From CALGSZ01 sp042408955 (GTDB lineage Bacteria > Chloroflexota > Chloroflexia > Thermomicrobiales > UBA6265), in contig JBHOQQ010000190.1 in NCBI GenBank assembly GCA_042408955.1, positions 1 through 32,548 on the forward strand: 32,548 bases of DNA, in the 5' to 3' direction. The position numbers and the translations under genes were made by a program. Position 1 is the stretch's first letter. Every line of letters begins with the position of its first letter. A model generated the notes under the pieces. That model was not told the DNA's origin. It did no database searches and worked only from the letters and a program-made list of their open reading frames with translations. Shown here piece after piece: positions 1-7,963 of this stretch.

Positions 1-30
1 CCGGTGCTTGAGGCGCTGGAGCGGGGGTAG
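1..30 (+). CDS. C-terminal end of an unidentified protein (partial)
   Basis: Frame 1 reads nine codons (PVLEALERG) and then TAG at 28-30. The stop lies directly against the modular repeat that begins at about 31. The 750-residue gene at the other end of the window has the same arrangement. The fragment is too short to identify, and it could be chance. Confidence 0.35.
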   Translation, partial: PVLEALERG

Positions 31-235
31 TGGTCAGGAGTCAGGGGTCGGGGGTCGGGGGTCAGTTTAGGGGCTAGGGGCTAGGGGCTGGGGGCTGGGG
101 GCTAGGGAGGGGTCAGGAGTCGGGAGTTAGGGGTCAGGGAAGCGGTGAGCTACGAGCTTCCAGCTTCGAGGGGCGAGCTATCAGCCGTCAGGTGTCAGGA
201 GTCAGCCGATAGCCGGTAGCCGGTAGCCGATGGGG
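31..235. repeat. Modular G-rich repeat, left arm of an inverted pair
   Basis: On the + strand the modules run in this order: TCAGGAGTCAGGGGTCGGGG-type units, GGGGCTAGGGG-type units, a GAAGCGGTGAGC joint, GAGCTACGAGCTTCCAGCT, then GAGCTATCAGCCGTCAGG, and GATAGCCGGTAGCC units. The arm at 340-476 holds the same modules in the same order on the opposite strand. The 20-mer GGTCAGGAGTCAGGGGTCGG at 32-51 recurs exactly at 32529-32548. Open frames across it are low-complexity and not credible proteins. Confidence 0.85.
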
Positions 236-309
236 ACACGATGCATGGCGACCCTACAGATCCTGGACGTCTCGGGAGGCCGCTGGTGCCTCCCCTACCG
301 ACCAGGGAA

Positions 310-329
310 GGGCGCGATACATCGCGCCC
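310..329. repeat. Perfect palindrome at the centre of the inverted repeat
   Basis: GGGCGCGAT (310-318) and ATCGCGCCC (321-329) are perfect complements separated by AC. This gives a nine-pair stem with a two-base loop. It lies in the roughly 100-base unique centre (236-339) between the two modular arms. Its role is unknown; it could be an extrusion-prone or folding element. Confidence 0.7.
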
Positions 330-339
330 CGACGTCACC

Positions 340-476
340 TGACGGCTGATAGCTCACAACTCGTAGCTCGTAGCTGGAAGCTCGTCGCTTCCCCAGCCCC
401 TAACCCCTAGCCCCCAACCCCCACACCGACCCCTGACTCCTGACTCCTGACTCCTGACCCCTGACTCCCAACTCTC
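340..476. repeat. Modular repeat, right arm (inverted copy)
   Basis: Read on the - strand it gives TCAGGAG units repeated with a 7-base period, then GGGGCTAGGGG-type units, GAAGCG, GAGCTTCCAGCTACGAGCTACGAG, and GAGCTATCAGCCGTC. The module order matches 31-235. The - strand stop codon of the SGNH esterase (478-480) sits right at its edge. Three genes in this window therefore end at this repeat family. Confidence 0.85.
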
Positions 477-477
477 G

Positions 478-1119
478 CTAATCGGCTTCTTGCGCTCCGA
501 GCAGGCGCCGGACTTCGCTGGCAACCGCCTGACCGAGCTTGCGGTGCTCGCTCGCCTCAAAGTGAATCCCGTCCAAGTCACTGGAAACGATGATCTGCCC
601 GGCGTCCAGGACTGGGATGCCATGCCAACCGGCGTAGGTTCGGTAGTGCTGAGCCAGACGGCGCGATTTCTCGGCGCCTCCCTCGAACATCTCCGCCAGG
701 TCGGTGAGCTTAGCCAGCGGCGGCGGCACGATCAATAGCACCTTTGGCGGACGCCGCTCGGGTCCCACCGGCGCACTGGCCGCAATAGTGGCGAGCAGCA
801 CCGCGCCCTGAGCGATATCGGAAGCGGACCGGCGGAAGCGAGCCTTGAGATCATTCGTTCCGAGCATGATCGTAATGAGATCAATGGGCCGATGCGACTC
901 AAGGCATGGCATCAAATACGTCAGTCCATTCCGGTGCAACTCGAAGACATCATCGGCATTCGTTGTGCGGCCATTCAGCCCTTCTTCAATGACGCGGTAT
1001 CCACTCCCAAGCTCGTGCTGCAGCACGCCCGTCCAGCGCACCTCCGGCGGGAACCGGTCACGGGTAACCGGGTCATATCCCCACGTGTTGGAATCGCCAT
1101 AGCAGACGACCGTTTTCAT
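478..1119 (-). CDS. SGNH/GDSL hydrolase, MsAcT-type arylesterase/acyltransferase
   Basis: A 213-residue serine esterase of the SGNH fold, expected to hydrolyse small acyl or acetyl esters or transfer acyl groups in the cytoplasm; no signal peptide is seen. Visible blocks are GDSNTWG near residue 9 with the nucleophilic Ser, VIEEGLNGRTT, the IMLGTND block and a C-terminal DGIHF holding the catalytic Asp and His. The overall pattern resembles the Mycobacterium smegmatis acyltransferase MsAcT, which is about 216 residues. The open frame extends 41 codons upstream, but ATG 1119 is preceded by GGAGGAAAGGG and begins right at the fold, so I chose it. It lies 92 bases downstream of the uronate dehydrogenase-like gene on the same strand. 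That pairing would fit deacetylation and oxidation of acetylated sugar acids, which is inference. Confidence 0.9.
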   Translation of the reverse strand: MKTVVCYGDSNTWGYDPVTRDRFPPEVRWTGVLQHELGSGYRVIEEGLNGRTTNADDVFELHRNGLTYLMPCLESHRPIDLITIMLGTNDLKARFRRSASDIAQGAVLLATIAASAPVGPERRPPKVLLIVPPPLAKLTDLAEMFEGGAEKSRRLAQHYRTYAGWHGIPVLDAGQIIVSSDLDGIHFEASEHRKLGQAVASEVRRLLGAQEAD

Positions 1120-1211
1120 TCCCTTTCCTCCACCCCAGTCCACAAAACGAACGCCTGATTTCGCCAGGATACAGATCATGCGCGGGCAGCGACAGCAACC
1201 CACCGCTTGCC

Positions 1212-1994
1212 CTACAGTGGCGCCCGATCCTTCGGCGTCCATCCGAGCAATTCCCGCGCGTGGGAGATATCCCAGAACTTGCGCGGGTTGTCCGAGACGC
1301 CATACACGACCGCCCAGCCGACGTGGCGCGCCTCAAGGCATGCGGCGATAAGTTCCGCGCAGTCCCGTTGGCTGAGCCAGGTGGCGCGCAGCCGTAAGAA
1401 CTTCTCCTCGGGCGTTAGGTTGAGCCACGTGGACGACTGGGCGACCGATGGGTCGCGAGGATTATCATCGGCGCGCACGGTGCCGATCCGCAGGTTAAAC
1501 ACACGCATACCGAATCGCTCGTGATAATAACGACCGAGCGCTTCCCCATAGACTTTGGAGACGCCATATAGCGAGTCTGGCCGAACCTCGACGGTGTGAT
1601 CGAACACGCGCGGGTCATCGAGGGCATAGATGGCAGGCGCGGCTTCGACCTCATACATCCCGATCGTATGATTCGACGAGGCGAACACCACCGCTCCCAC
1701 GCCAGCAATCCGGCTCGCTTCAAACACGTTGTAAGCGCCTATGAGATTGTCGCGCAGCACATCTTCCCAGGGCGACTCGACCGCGACCGACGCGGCGAGG
1801 TGCACCACCGCGTCCATGCCGTCGAAGGCAGGTAGAATGGCATCAAGGTTCGCGATGTCGGCCACATGACTTGGGAAATCCGCTGGCCGGCGCGTCAATG
1901 CATGCAACTCATACCGGTCACCGAGATGGCGGAACACGGCCCGCCCGATCACACCCGCCGCCCCGGTGACCAGCACCCGCATTCGCTGGTTCAT
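1212..1994 (-). CDS. NAD-dependent epimerase/dehydratase family, uronate dehydrogenase-like
   Basis: A 260-residue short-chain dehydrogenase of the extended type. The N-terminal VTGAAGVIG is the Rossmann glycine motif, SSNH is the Ser block, and YGVSK is the catalytic Tyr-x-x-x-Lys. The string FASSNH, then RPDSLYGVSK, LRIG, STWLS and VVYGVSDN follows the bacterial uronate dehydrogenases (Udh), which oxidise galacturonate or glucuronate to the aldaro-lactone with NAD. The family is usually about 265 residues. ATG 1994 has GGGAGG about ten bases upstream; ATG 1982 (MRVLVTG) is an alternative. The gene diverges from the MoxR gene across 173 bases and probably forms a unit with the downstream SGNH esterase. 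Substrate is inferred from family resemblance only. Confidence 0.85.
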   Translation of the reverse strand: MNQRMRVLVTGAAGVIGRAVFRHLGDRYELHALTRRPADFPSHVADIANLDAILPAFDGMDAVVHLAASVAVESPWEDVLRDNLIGAYNVFEASRIAGVGAVVFASSNHTIGMYEVEAAPAIYALDDPRVFDHTVEVRPDSLYGVSKVYGEALGRYYHERFGMRVFNLRIGTVRADDNPRDPSVAQSSTWLNLTPEEKFLRLRATWLSQRDCAELIAACLEARHVGWAVVYGVSDNPRKFWDISHARELLGWTPKDRAPL

Positions 1995-2082
1995 TCCTCG
2001 TTCGCCTCCCACGCGCGTCGCTTGGCCTCCTCTCTGATGGCAGTCTATCCGAAGTCGCCGCGCTCGCGGTTGAGCACCCACC

Positions 2083-2111
2083 TTGAACGAACGCTTGTTC
2101 TAGGCGACAAT
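2083..2111 (+). promoter_or_regulatory. Promoter of the MoxR gene with an embedded LexA-like palindrome
   Basis: The -35 is TTGAAC (2083-2088), the spacer is 17 bases, and the -10 is GACAAT (2106-2111). The spacer holds GAAC-GCTT-GTTC (2089-2100), which matches the core of the Gram-positive LexA consensus CGAACRNRYGTTYG. A repressor bound here would cover the promoter. The block matches the promoter of the DUF5682 operon at 16305-16333 at 25 of 29 positions. The GTG start lies 56 bases beyond the -10. Confidence 0.65.
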
Positions 2112-2167
2112 CCGATTCCGGCCAGGCGCGCGTCATCCAAACGTCGTGCGAGTGAAAGGGAGAAGAC

Positions 2168-3289
2168 GTGAGCGTCGAGCATGATGAGGTCATCCGGCAG
2201 CCCGCTGAGGTGCGCTGCGCCGCAGAGCTTGCCGCGTTACGGCTGAACGACCGGGGGCCACGTCCGCCAGGCTGGCAATTGTCACCGCGAGCCGTCGAGA
2301 CATTCATCCTTGGCAGCGCCGAGCCCTTGCCGGGGCCAGATGGCGCACCAGTAACGATTGCTCCGAAATTCGTCGGCGACCGGCGGCTTGTCCAGGTCGC
2401 TATTGCCACGTTGGCATCTGACCGGGCGCTCTTGCTGGCGGGGGAGCCCGGCACGGCGAAATCCTGGCTCTCAGAGCATCTCGCGGCCGCGATTTCCGGC
2501 TCCTCCGCGCTCACGATCCAAGGAACAGCCGGCACGACTGAGGAGCACCTGAAGTATGGGTGGAACTACGCGCTGCTGATCGCTGAAGGGCCGAGCCGCC
2601 GCGCGCTTGTCGAAAGCCCGGTGCTCCGGGGCATGCAGCTTGGGCGCATCGTGCGGTTCGAAGAGATCACGCGATGCAGCGCGGAAGTGCAAGATGCGTT
2701 GATCTCGATCCTCTCCGAAGGGCAAATCGTCATCCCCGAGCTTGGCGAGACGGTGCAGGCACGGCGGGGATTTGCGCTCATCGCCACGGCCAATACGCGG
2801 GATCGTGGCGTGAATGAGATGAGCGCGGCATTGAAACGCCGGTTCACGTTCGTCACGATTCCGGTGATTACCGATATTGACGAAGAGGTCACGATTGTCG
2901 AGCGGCGCAGCCGGGAGACGCTCAAGCAACTTGGCATGCCGGGCGACATCACTGTGCCTCGGGATATCATTCGCCTGCTAGCAATGGTCTTCGCCGAGCT
3001 ACGGAACGGGCAGACGATTGACGGCGCTCTGAAGGTCAAATCCCCCTCAACGGTGCTGAGCACCGCCGAGTTGATTTCGACCGTGACGAGCAGTGCGATC
3101 CTCTCGTCGTTCTTCGGCGGTGGCCAGGTTGACATCGGAGATGGCGTCGCAAGCCTGCTGGGCACCATCGCTAAGGAGCAGCGTGACGACGTGGGGATTT
3201 TCAAGGAATACCTCGAGACGGTCGTCAAGGGCCGGCGAGATGAACCTTGGCCATCGTTGTACCGGACTGCTCGCGAGCGCCTTGGGTAA
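2168..3289 (+). CDS. MoxR-family AAA+ ATPase
   Basis: A 373-residue ATPase of the MoxR branch of AAA+ proteins, which typically remodel or activate partners together with vWA proteins. Walker A is GEPGTAKS at residues 92-99. The Walker B region reads RFEE (163-166) rather than a canonical DE, which I believe is usual for this subfamily. The sensor-1 stretch is IATANTRD, and RRF follows as an arginine-finger region. The GTG start at 2168 is chosen because AGGGAG lies six bases upstream. From memory, close relatives sit beside genes for DUF5682, vWA and SWIM zinc-finger proteins. Here those partners are in a separate operon at 10563-16250, but with a nearly identical promoter. I infer that the two loci form one system. 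Confidence 0.9.
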   Translation: MSVEHDEVIRQPAEVRCAAELAALRLNDRGPRPPGWQLSPRAVETFILGSAEPLPGPDGAPVTIAPKFVGDRRLVQVAIATLASDRALLLAGEPGTAKSWLSEHLAAAISGSSALTIQGTAGTTEEHLKYGWNYALLIAEGPSRRALVESPVLRGMQLGRIVRFEEITRCSAEVQDALISILSEGQIVIPELGETVQARRGFALIATANTRDRGVNEMSAALKRRFTFVTIPVITDIDEEVTIVERRSRETLKQLGMPGDITVPRDIIRLLAMVFAELRNGQTIDGALKVKSPSTVLSTAELISTVTSSAILSSFFGGGQVDIGDGVASLLGTIAKEQRDDVGIFKEYLETVVKGRRDEPWPSLYRTARERLG

Positions 3290-3406
3290 GCTTTCCCGTA
3301 TCCGAGAAACGCTCCTCATCTGTGATGCGTTGACGGTGGCAACAGGAGCGGAAAATCGGAAGCCGCTCTGCAGTGACCGTCACCTTGACGGGAATGGAGG
3401 CCCAGC

Positions 3407-4237
3407 GTGAAGCGCGGGTGGGTTCTCATTCGGTGGCTCGGGGCTCTCGTCGTAGTCGGCGCGCTGATCGCTGGGGTGGCACATCCTGCCACTGCGGCGA
3501 CTGCCACGCTCGAAATTCACAAGCGAGTCTGTCACAACGGCACGCCTAAGGTCGATATCTTCAAGGAATGTCATCAGTTTCCGCCAGAGCAGGAGGTTCG
3601 CTTTCGCGTCGACAGCGGAGCCGATCGCCCGGTCAATGCCGACGGCAACGTCACCTTTACCGGGCTCGCCGCCGGGAGCCACACGGTTACGGAAACCGAG
3701 GGACCGCCCCTGGAGTTCGTCCGGCTGCGGGTCTGGTGCTCGGTGCTGGGGTCGGGCGTGGCCGCAAAGGAAGTCACCACCTCCGGTCCATCCTTCACCA
3801 TTCAGATCGCTGCTGGCAATCACATGGTCTGCGATGTGTATGCGATTCCGATCGATCTCTCTGGCCGAGGCACAGCGACGTTGGAACTGCACAAGCGAAT
3901 CTGCGTTGATGGCCCACCACAGGTTGATATCTTCCGCGAATGTCACCAATATCCCCCGCAGCAACCGGTCCGCTTTCGGGTTGACACCAGCGCATCGCGA
4001 GCCGTCGACGCCCACGGCAATCTGATCTTCCAGAACCTTGCTCCGGGAAGGCATCGCGTTACCGAGACGGAGGGGCCGCCGCTGGAGTTCGTGCAATTGC
4101 GCGTGTGGTGCTCGGTCTTGAATTCGAACATTCCGGCCAAGGAAGTTCAGACGAACGGACCTCGCTTCGAAATCACGCTCAAGGCGGGGGAACACACGGT
4201 GTGCGACGTCTATGCGATCCCGATTGATCTGTCCTGA
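3407..4237 (+). CDS. Secreted protein of two Cys-containing beta-type repeats
   Basis: A 276-residue protein of unknown function. Residues 1-31 form a signal peptide: a basic start, a hydrophobic core from about 11 to 25, and a cleavage site after ATA or TAA. The mature part is two copies of a roughly 118-residue unit, about 33-151 and 155-276. Both copies contain LxxHKR[VI]C, VDIFxECHQ, VRFRVD, TETEGPPLEF, LRVWCSVL, and VCDVYAIPIDLS. Each unit has four cysteines at matching places, suggesting disulfides after export. The alternating pattern and the GxHxVTETEG block suggest a prealbumin-like or SpaA/Cna-B-like sandwich. No LPXTG or membrane anchor is present. GTG 3407 has GGAGG six bases upstream. 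It follows MoxR by 117 bases and ends in a shared terminator with the convergent peptidase gene. Confidence 0.8.
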   Translation: MKRGWVLIRWLGALVVVGALIAGVAHPATAATATLEIHKRVCHNGTPKVDIFKECHQFPPEQEVRFRVDSGADRPVNADGNVTFTGLAAGSHTVTETEGPPLEFVRLRVWCSVLGSGVAAKEVTTSGPSFTIQIAAGNHMVCDVYAIPIDLSGRGTATLELHKRICVDGPPQVDIFRECHQYPPQQPVRFRVDTSASRAVDAHGNLIFQNLAPGRHRVTETEGPPLEFVQLRVWCSVLNSNIPAKEVQTNGPRFEITLKAGEHTVCDVYAIPIDLS

Positions 4238-4252
4238 AGCATGAGCCACTGC

Positions 4253-4303
4253 CAGCGCCGTCCGGGGCGACGCGATTGCGCCAGCGCACCTCGGACGGCG
4301 CTG
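4253..4303. terminator. Bidirectional hairpin between convergent genes
   Basis: CAGCGCCGTCCG (4253-4264) and CGGACGGCGCTG (4292-4303) form a perfect 12-pair stem around a 27-base loop. The stem lies between the stop codons of the secreted repeat protein (4237) and the M1 peptidase (4309). No T-run follows on either strand, so it is either an imperfect intrinsic terminator or a stabilising 3' structure. Confidence 0.7.
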
Positions 4304-4308
4304 CGCGG

Positions 4309-5895
4309 TTAGCCTGCTTTCAGGAGGAGATTGGCAACATCCTTTGGCGTGGTCTCGGCGACTTGGAACCAGAACCGCCACGTTGCGGCAAGAGAGGCAC
4401 CAGCCGAGCGCTCAAACATACGGCGCACCTCGGCAGGAGTTGTGATACCAAATGCGTGCTGCTCGGCCAGATCACGCAACGCGGTGAAAAATGCCGTATC
4501 GCCAAGCTCGATGCGAATCGCGAGGAAACCGAGCGCGGCTTTGCCATAGATCAGCACGGCGTTCGGTGGCCCATTCTGTGGCGCGCCTGCCGGGCGATTC
4601 ACAACGCCGTCTCCAAATTGCTCGATCGCGGCCAGATACGGCTGGGCAATCTGATCGTGGAGCAGCTGGTTTGCGGCATCTCGACCCAGCATATCGGATA
4701 GGCAGACGATTGTCAGGTAGTTGGTGAGGCCCTCAACGAGGAACGGATAGTCATTCGAATTCGCCCCGACGGTGCCTCCCCACCACTGGTGTCCAACCTC
4801 GTGGGCCACGGTAAAGATGGTTCGCTGCGCATCATGGTCAGAAATAAGGGGCCGCGAGAAGAGCTCGGAACTATCAAGAAAGATGATCCCGGCCCAGGAA
4901 ACGCCAAGCGCTCCCGCGAGCTCGGTTTCGACGATGTCCAGCTCCGTGTATGGGTACGGTCCATAGCGCTGAGCGAACGCAGCTAATGCACGCGCGGCGG
5001 CATCGCGTATCAGCGATGCCCGCGCATCATCAGCGCCAGGATTCGTGAAGACCGTCACCCGCGTGCCATCGACGGTCTCGCGAGATGCGCGGTAGTCATC
5101 ATCGAGGACCAGCGTAAACTCGCGTGCGGGACCACTGACGAACCTGCGCCAGACGGTATGCGCCTCAGTCGTTTCCTCGATAGCCTCCCCGGTTGCCACC
5201 ACGGTCAGCCCTGACGGCGTGATGAGCGAGACGTCGTAGAGCGCCGCCTGAGAAAACGTGGGATCGCCGAGGCCTGTTGGTGGATCGAGCCGCCAGCCTC
5301 GCCCAGGCTCGTAACCCGCCAGGATTGGATACCAATCCGCGAGCACCCATGTGCCTCGCCGGGTGTCTCTGGAAAAGATTCCGTAGGTGCCTTGCGAATC
5401 TGCGGGGATTGCCGTCTCGAAGCGCATCTGCACCGTGATCTGCTCGCCCGGTTGCAGCGGAGACGGTAGCGGGACGCGCATCACGGTGTCGTCGGTCTCG
5501 TGGCTAGGCTCGACGCGATCATCGTCCACGCGCACATCGCGCACACGCAGCGCTCCCTCGCCGTAATACGACGCATTGGGATACAAGCGAAACGCGAGAT
5601 CGGAAAGCGGCCGATCAAACGCGTTGACAAACCGGAGTCGAAGCCGGCCGGAAATCGTTGAAGACGTGGAATCGAATCGCACATCGATGTGATAGCTGCT
5701 CAGCCTCCCTCCCGTCTCTCCCCTGATCTCGTCGCGTAGTTGGGGAAGGATGCCAAGGTAGCTATCCGGCGCGGCCTGACTCGGCGAGGCACTCAATGCG
5801 ACGGTGGCCGCCATGACGAGCGCGAGGAGCAGGCGGGCAACAGCCCGGGCGCCTGGTATCATGCGCCATCGCTTCGGCAGGTTGTACTGTGTCAC
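4309..5895 (-). CDS. Secreted M1-family-like zinc metallopeptidase
   Basis: A 528-residue exported peptidase. After a basic N-terminus, a hydrophobic stretch (about residues 18-38, LLLALVMAATVAL) ends in SQAA, which suggests a Sec signal peptide. A beta-rich N-terminal domain like that of M1 aminopeptidases precedes the zinc site HEVGH (365-369). The third ligand is Glu388, giving the gluzincin spacing HExxH-x18-E. The usual GAMEN/GGMEYPG exopeptidase loop is here GVSWAGIIF, without its Glu, so aminopeptidase specificity is uncertain. The frame runs upstream into the permease gene. GTG 5895 is preferred because GGTGGAGG lies four bases upstream; ATG 5916 is the alternative. It follows the peptide-importer genes by 53 bases on the same strand, so it may feed the importer with peptides. 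Confidence 0.85.
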   Translation of the reverse strand: MTQYNLPKRWRMIPGARAVARLLLALVMAATVALSASPSQAAPDSYLGILPQLRDEIRGETGGRLSSYHIDVRFDSTSSTISGRLRLRFVNAFDRPLSDLAFRLYPNASYYGEGALRVRDVRVDDDRVEPSHETDDTVMRVPLPSPLQPGEQITVQMRFETAIPADSQGTYGIFSRDTRRGTWVLADWYPILAGYEPGRGWRLDPPTGLGDPTFSQAALYDVSLITPSGLTVVATGEAIEETTEAHTVWRRFVSGPAREFTLVLDDDYRASRETVDGTRVTVFTNPGADDARASLIRDAAARALAAFAQRYGPYPYTELDIVETELAGALGVSWAGIIFLDSSELFSRPLISDHDAQRTIFTVAHEVGHQWWGGTVGANSNDYPFLVEGLTNYLTIVCLSDMLGRDAANQLLHDQIAQPYLAAIEQFGDGVVNRPAGAPQNGPPNAVLIYGKAALGFLAIRIELGDTAFFTALRDLAEQHAFGITTPAEVRRMFERSAGASLAATWRFWFQVAETTPKDVANLLLKAG

Positions 5896-5948
5896 GTAAC
5901 CTCCACCTCGAGACATGGTGCGCTGCCGGTCCTTGCGCGTTGCCGCGC

Positions 5949-6890
5949 CTATGATCGCAGCCGGGGATCGAGCGCATCGCGCAGGCCATCGCCCAGCAGA
6001 TTGAACCCAAGCACGGTCAGGGCGATGGCGATCCCAGGGAAGATTGCCGCCCATGGCGCCAATTGCAAAAAGCCGTACGACGAGCTCACCATCGATCCCC
6101 ACGACGGAGACGGCGGCTTGTTGCCCAGGCCGAGAAACGCCAGCGACGCTTCGGCCAAGACGGCAAAGGCGAAGTTTAACGATGCGTGGACGATCAAGGG
6201 GGCGGTGATGTTGGGGAAGATATGCCGCGCCAGGATGCGCGGCGTGGACGCGCCCAGCGCCACCGCCGATTCGACGAAGGCCGTGTTCCGCACCGAGAGG
6301 GTCGCTCCGCGCACGACCCGCATAAAGGTTGGGGTATAGACGATCGCGATGGCCACCATGACATTGGCCAGCGAATTCCCCAGCATGGTGATGATCGCGA
6401 TCGCAAGCAAGATGGCCGGGAAGGCATAGACGACATCCATCAGCAGCGACAGGATGTTGTCAACCCAGCCACCGCGATAGCCAGCAATCATGCCAAGCAA
6501 GACGCCGAGGGTGCCAGCGATGCCGACCGCGATCGCGCCCACCTCAAATGAGATGCGCGCTCCATATAGGAGCCGGCTCAGAATATCCCGGCCAAACTCG
6601 TCGGTCCCGAAGGGATAGGTCCAGTTGGGCCGTTGCAGCCGGTCGCTGGGAAATTGCTGCGTTGGACCATGTGGAGCGACCAGTGGGCCAACAATCGCCA
6701 CCACCGCGAAGAAGGACACGATGAGAGACCCCGTCAACGCCAGGCGCTGCCGGCGCACGGACGACCAAATGGTCGGGCGATGTGAGATGCGCACGGCGCC
6801 GCTCAGTGCTAGCGCAGTGGTCGCGCCGGCAGGACGGATGGCTGGAGATTTCACCTCGCCCGCTGTCATTGCATTACTCGTTCCCCGCAT
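5949..6890 (-). CDS. Peptide/nickel-type ABC transporter permease, DppC-like
   Basis: A 313-residue inner-membrane permease of the DppC/OppC family. It has an N-terminal cytoplasmic tail, a first membrane segment (LTGSLIVSFFAVVAIVGPLV), the DppC hallmark YPFGTDEFGRDILSRLLYG, and about five further segments. The EAA-type loop AVALGASTPRILARHIFPN contacts the ATPase. The C-terminus LLGDGLRDALDPRLR is typical. The start ATG 6890 follows the stop of the DppB-like gene by three bases, indicating translational coupling; ATG 6869 is an alternative. No strong Shine-Dalgarno sequence is visible at either. Confidence 0.93.
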   Translation of the reverse strand: MRGTSNAMTAGEVKSPAIRPAGATTALALSGAVRISHRPTIWSSVRRQRLALTGSLIVSFFAVVAIVGPLVAPHGPTQQFPSDRLQRPNWTYPFGTDEFGRDILSRLLYGARISFEVGAIAVGIAGTLGVLLGMIAGYRGGWVDNILSLLMDVVYAFPAILLAIAIITMLGNSLANVMVAIAIVYTPTFMRVVRGATLSVRNTAFVESAVALGASTPRILARHIFPNITAPLIVHASLNFAFAVLAEASLAFLGLGNKPPSPSWGSMVSSSYGFLQLAPWAAIFPGIAIALTVLGFNLLGDGLRDALDPRLRS

Positions 6891-6893
6891 CGC

Positions 6894-7844
6894 CTAGCGG
6901 TGGCGCAAGCGCGGGTCCATCACCGCGTAGAGCACGTCAACGCCGACGCTGATGAGGACAAAGAGCGTGGAGATGACCAGCACCACGCCCTGCACCACCG
7001 GATAATCCCGGTTGGCGATGGCCTCGTAGATGTAACGGCCCACGCCCGGCAATCCGAAAATCGTCTCGATAATGACGGTTCCTCCAAGCAGCGCCGCCAC
7101 CTGAATGCCGCCGACCGTGATGATAGGAATTGAGGCATTTTTCAACACGTGACGGATAAGCACCGCGGAGCCCGGCAAGCCCTTCGCCCGGGCAACACGC
7201 ACGTGGTCCTGCGACAGCACTTCCAGCACGGCTGAGCGCGTGTTGCGCATCAGGATCGCTGCTAGCGGCATGCTCAGGCTGACCGCTGGCAGGATCATCG
7301 TCCGCAGATTTTGGATCGGGTCATCGGTCAGCTTGGCGAAGCCAATTGGTGGCAGCCAGCGCAGCCAGTAGGAGAAGGTCAGCACGAGCAGTGTCGCCAG
7401 CAGGAAATTCGGAACCGAAACGCCGACGAGCGTCCCAATGGTCGCGCCATAGTCGAGCCAGGAGTTGCGCTTGACTGCCGCCAGCACGCCGACAGCCACC
7501 GCGGGGATGGTCCCGATCAGCCCGGCCAGCAGCGCCAGCTCTGCCGTGACGGGCAAGCGCAGCTTCAGCTCGTCAGTGATCGTTCGTCGCGTGCGCAGCG
7601 AGCGCCCAAGGTCTCCCCGTGCCACGTGGCTCATCCACTTCACGTACTGCACTGGGAGCGGCTGATCGAGCCCGTAGGAGCGGCGCATCGCAGCCACCTG
7701 CTCAGGAGTGGTGCGCTGATCGACCCCGATCATCATCATGATTGGGTCACCAGGCACTGCCCGGATCAGCCCAAACACCACGATCGAGACCCCGAGCAGG
7801 ACAGGAATGAGCAATGCCAGCCGGCGCAGGAGAAAGGTCGTCAT
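6894..7844 (-). CDS. Peptide/nickel-type ABC transporter permease, DppB-like
   Basis: A 316-residue permease of the DppB/OppB family. The N-terminus LLRRLALLIPVLLGVSIVVFGLIRAVPGDP is the family signature, followed by GLDQPLPVQYVKW and GDLGRSL. The EAA-type loop is VRVARAKGLPGSAVLIRHVLKN, and the end is YAVMDPRLRHR. I start at ATG 7844; a TTG four codons upstream is also in frame. It lies about 120 bases downstream of the binding-protein gene, with a large inverted repeat between them. With the DppC-like gene it forms the pore. Neither ATPase gene is encoded here. Confidence 0.93.
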   Translation of the reverse strand: MTTFLLRRLALLIPVLLGVSIVVFGLIRAVPGDPIMMMIGVDQRTTPEQVAAMRRSYGLDQPLPVQYVKWMSHVARGDLGRSLRTRRTITDELKLRLPVTAELALLAGLIGTIPAVAVGVLAAVKRNSWLDYGATIGTLVGVSVPNFLLATLLVLTFSYWLRWLPPIGFAKLTDDPIQNLRTMILPAVSLSMPLAAILMRNTRSAVLEVLSQDHVRVARAKGLPGSAVLIRHVLKNASIPIITVGGIQVAALLGGTVIIETIFGLPGVGRYIYEAIANRDYPVVQGVVLVISTLFVLISVGVDVLYAVMDPRLRHR

Positions 7845-7863
7845 CGAAGGCGTCAAGCTATCC

Positions 7864-7960
7864 GCTTCGAGCTCCGAGCCTCACGCTTCGGGAAAGGCGG
7901 CCGCCGAGACCGGCGTACCGCCTGCGGGATTCCTGAAGGTCAGAGCTCAAAGCTCGAAGC
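7864..7960 (-). terminator. Inverted repeat between binding protein and permease genes
   Basis: GCTTCGAGCT (7864-7873) and AGCTCGAAGC (7951-7960) are perfect 10-base complements around a 77-base loop that can fold further through GGCGG and CCGCC. The motif resembles the GAGCTTCCAGCT module of the repeats at 31-476. Its place right after the binding-protein stop fits a partial terminator or mRNA-stabilising stem, which would make more binding protein than permease. Confidence 0.5.
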
Positions 7961-7963
7961 CCA

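Noticed and set aside
1..476. CRISPR array or tandem-repeat-encoded RNA
   Set aside because: Units are 7-20 bases, contiguous and without unique spacers, and no cas gene is present.
354..623. Open frame across the modular repeat on the - strand (SQESGV-type repeats)
   Set aside because: It is the translation of TCAGGAG repeat units and overlaps the SGNH esterase; low-complexity artefact.
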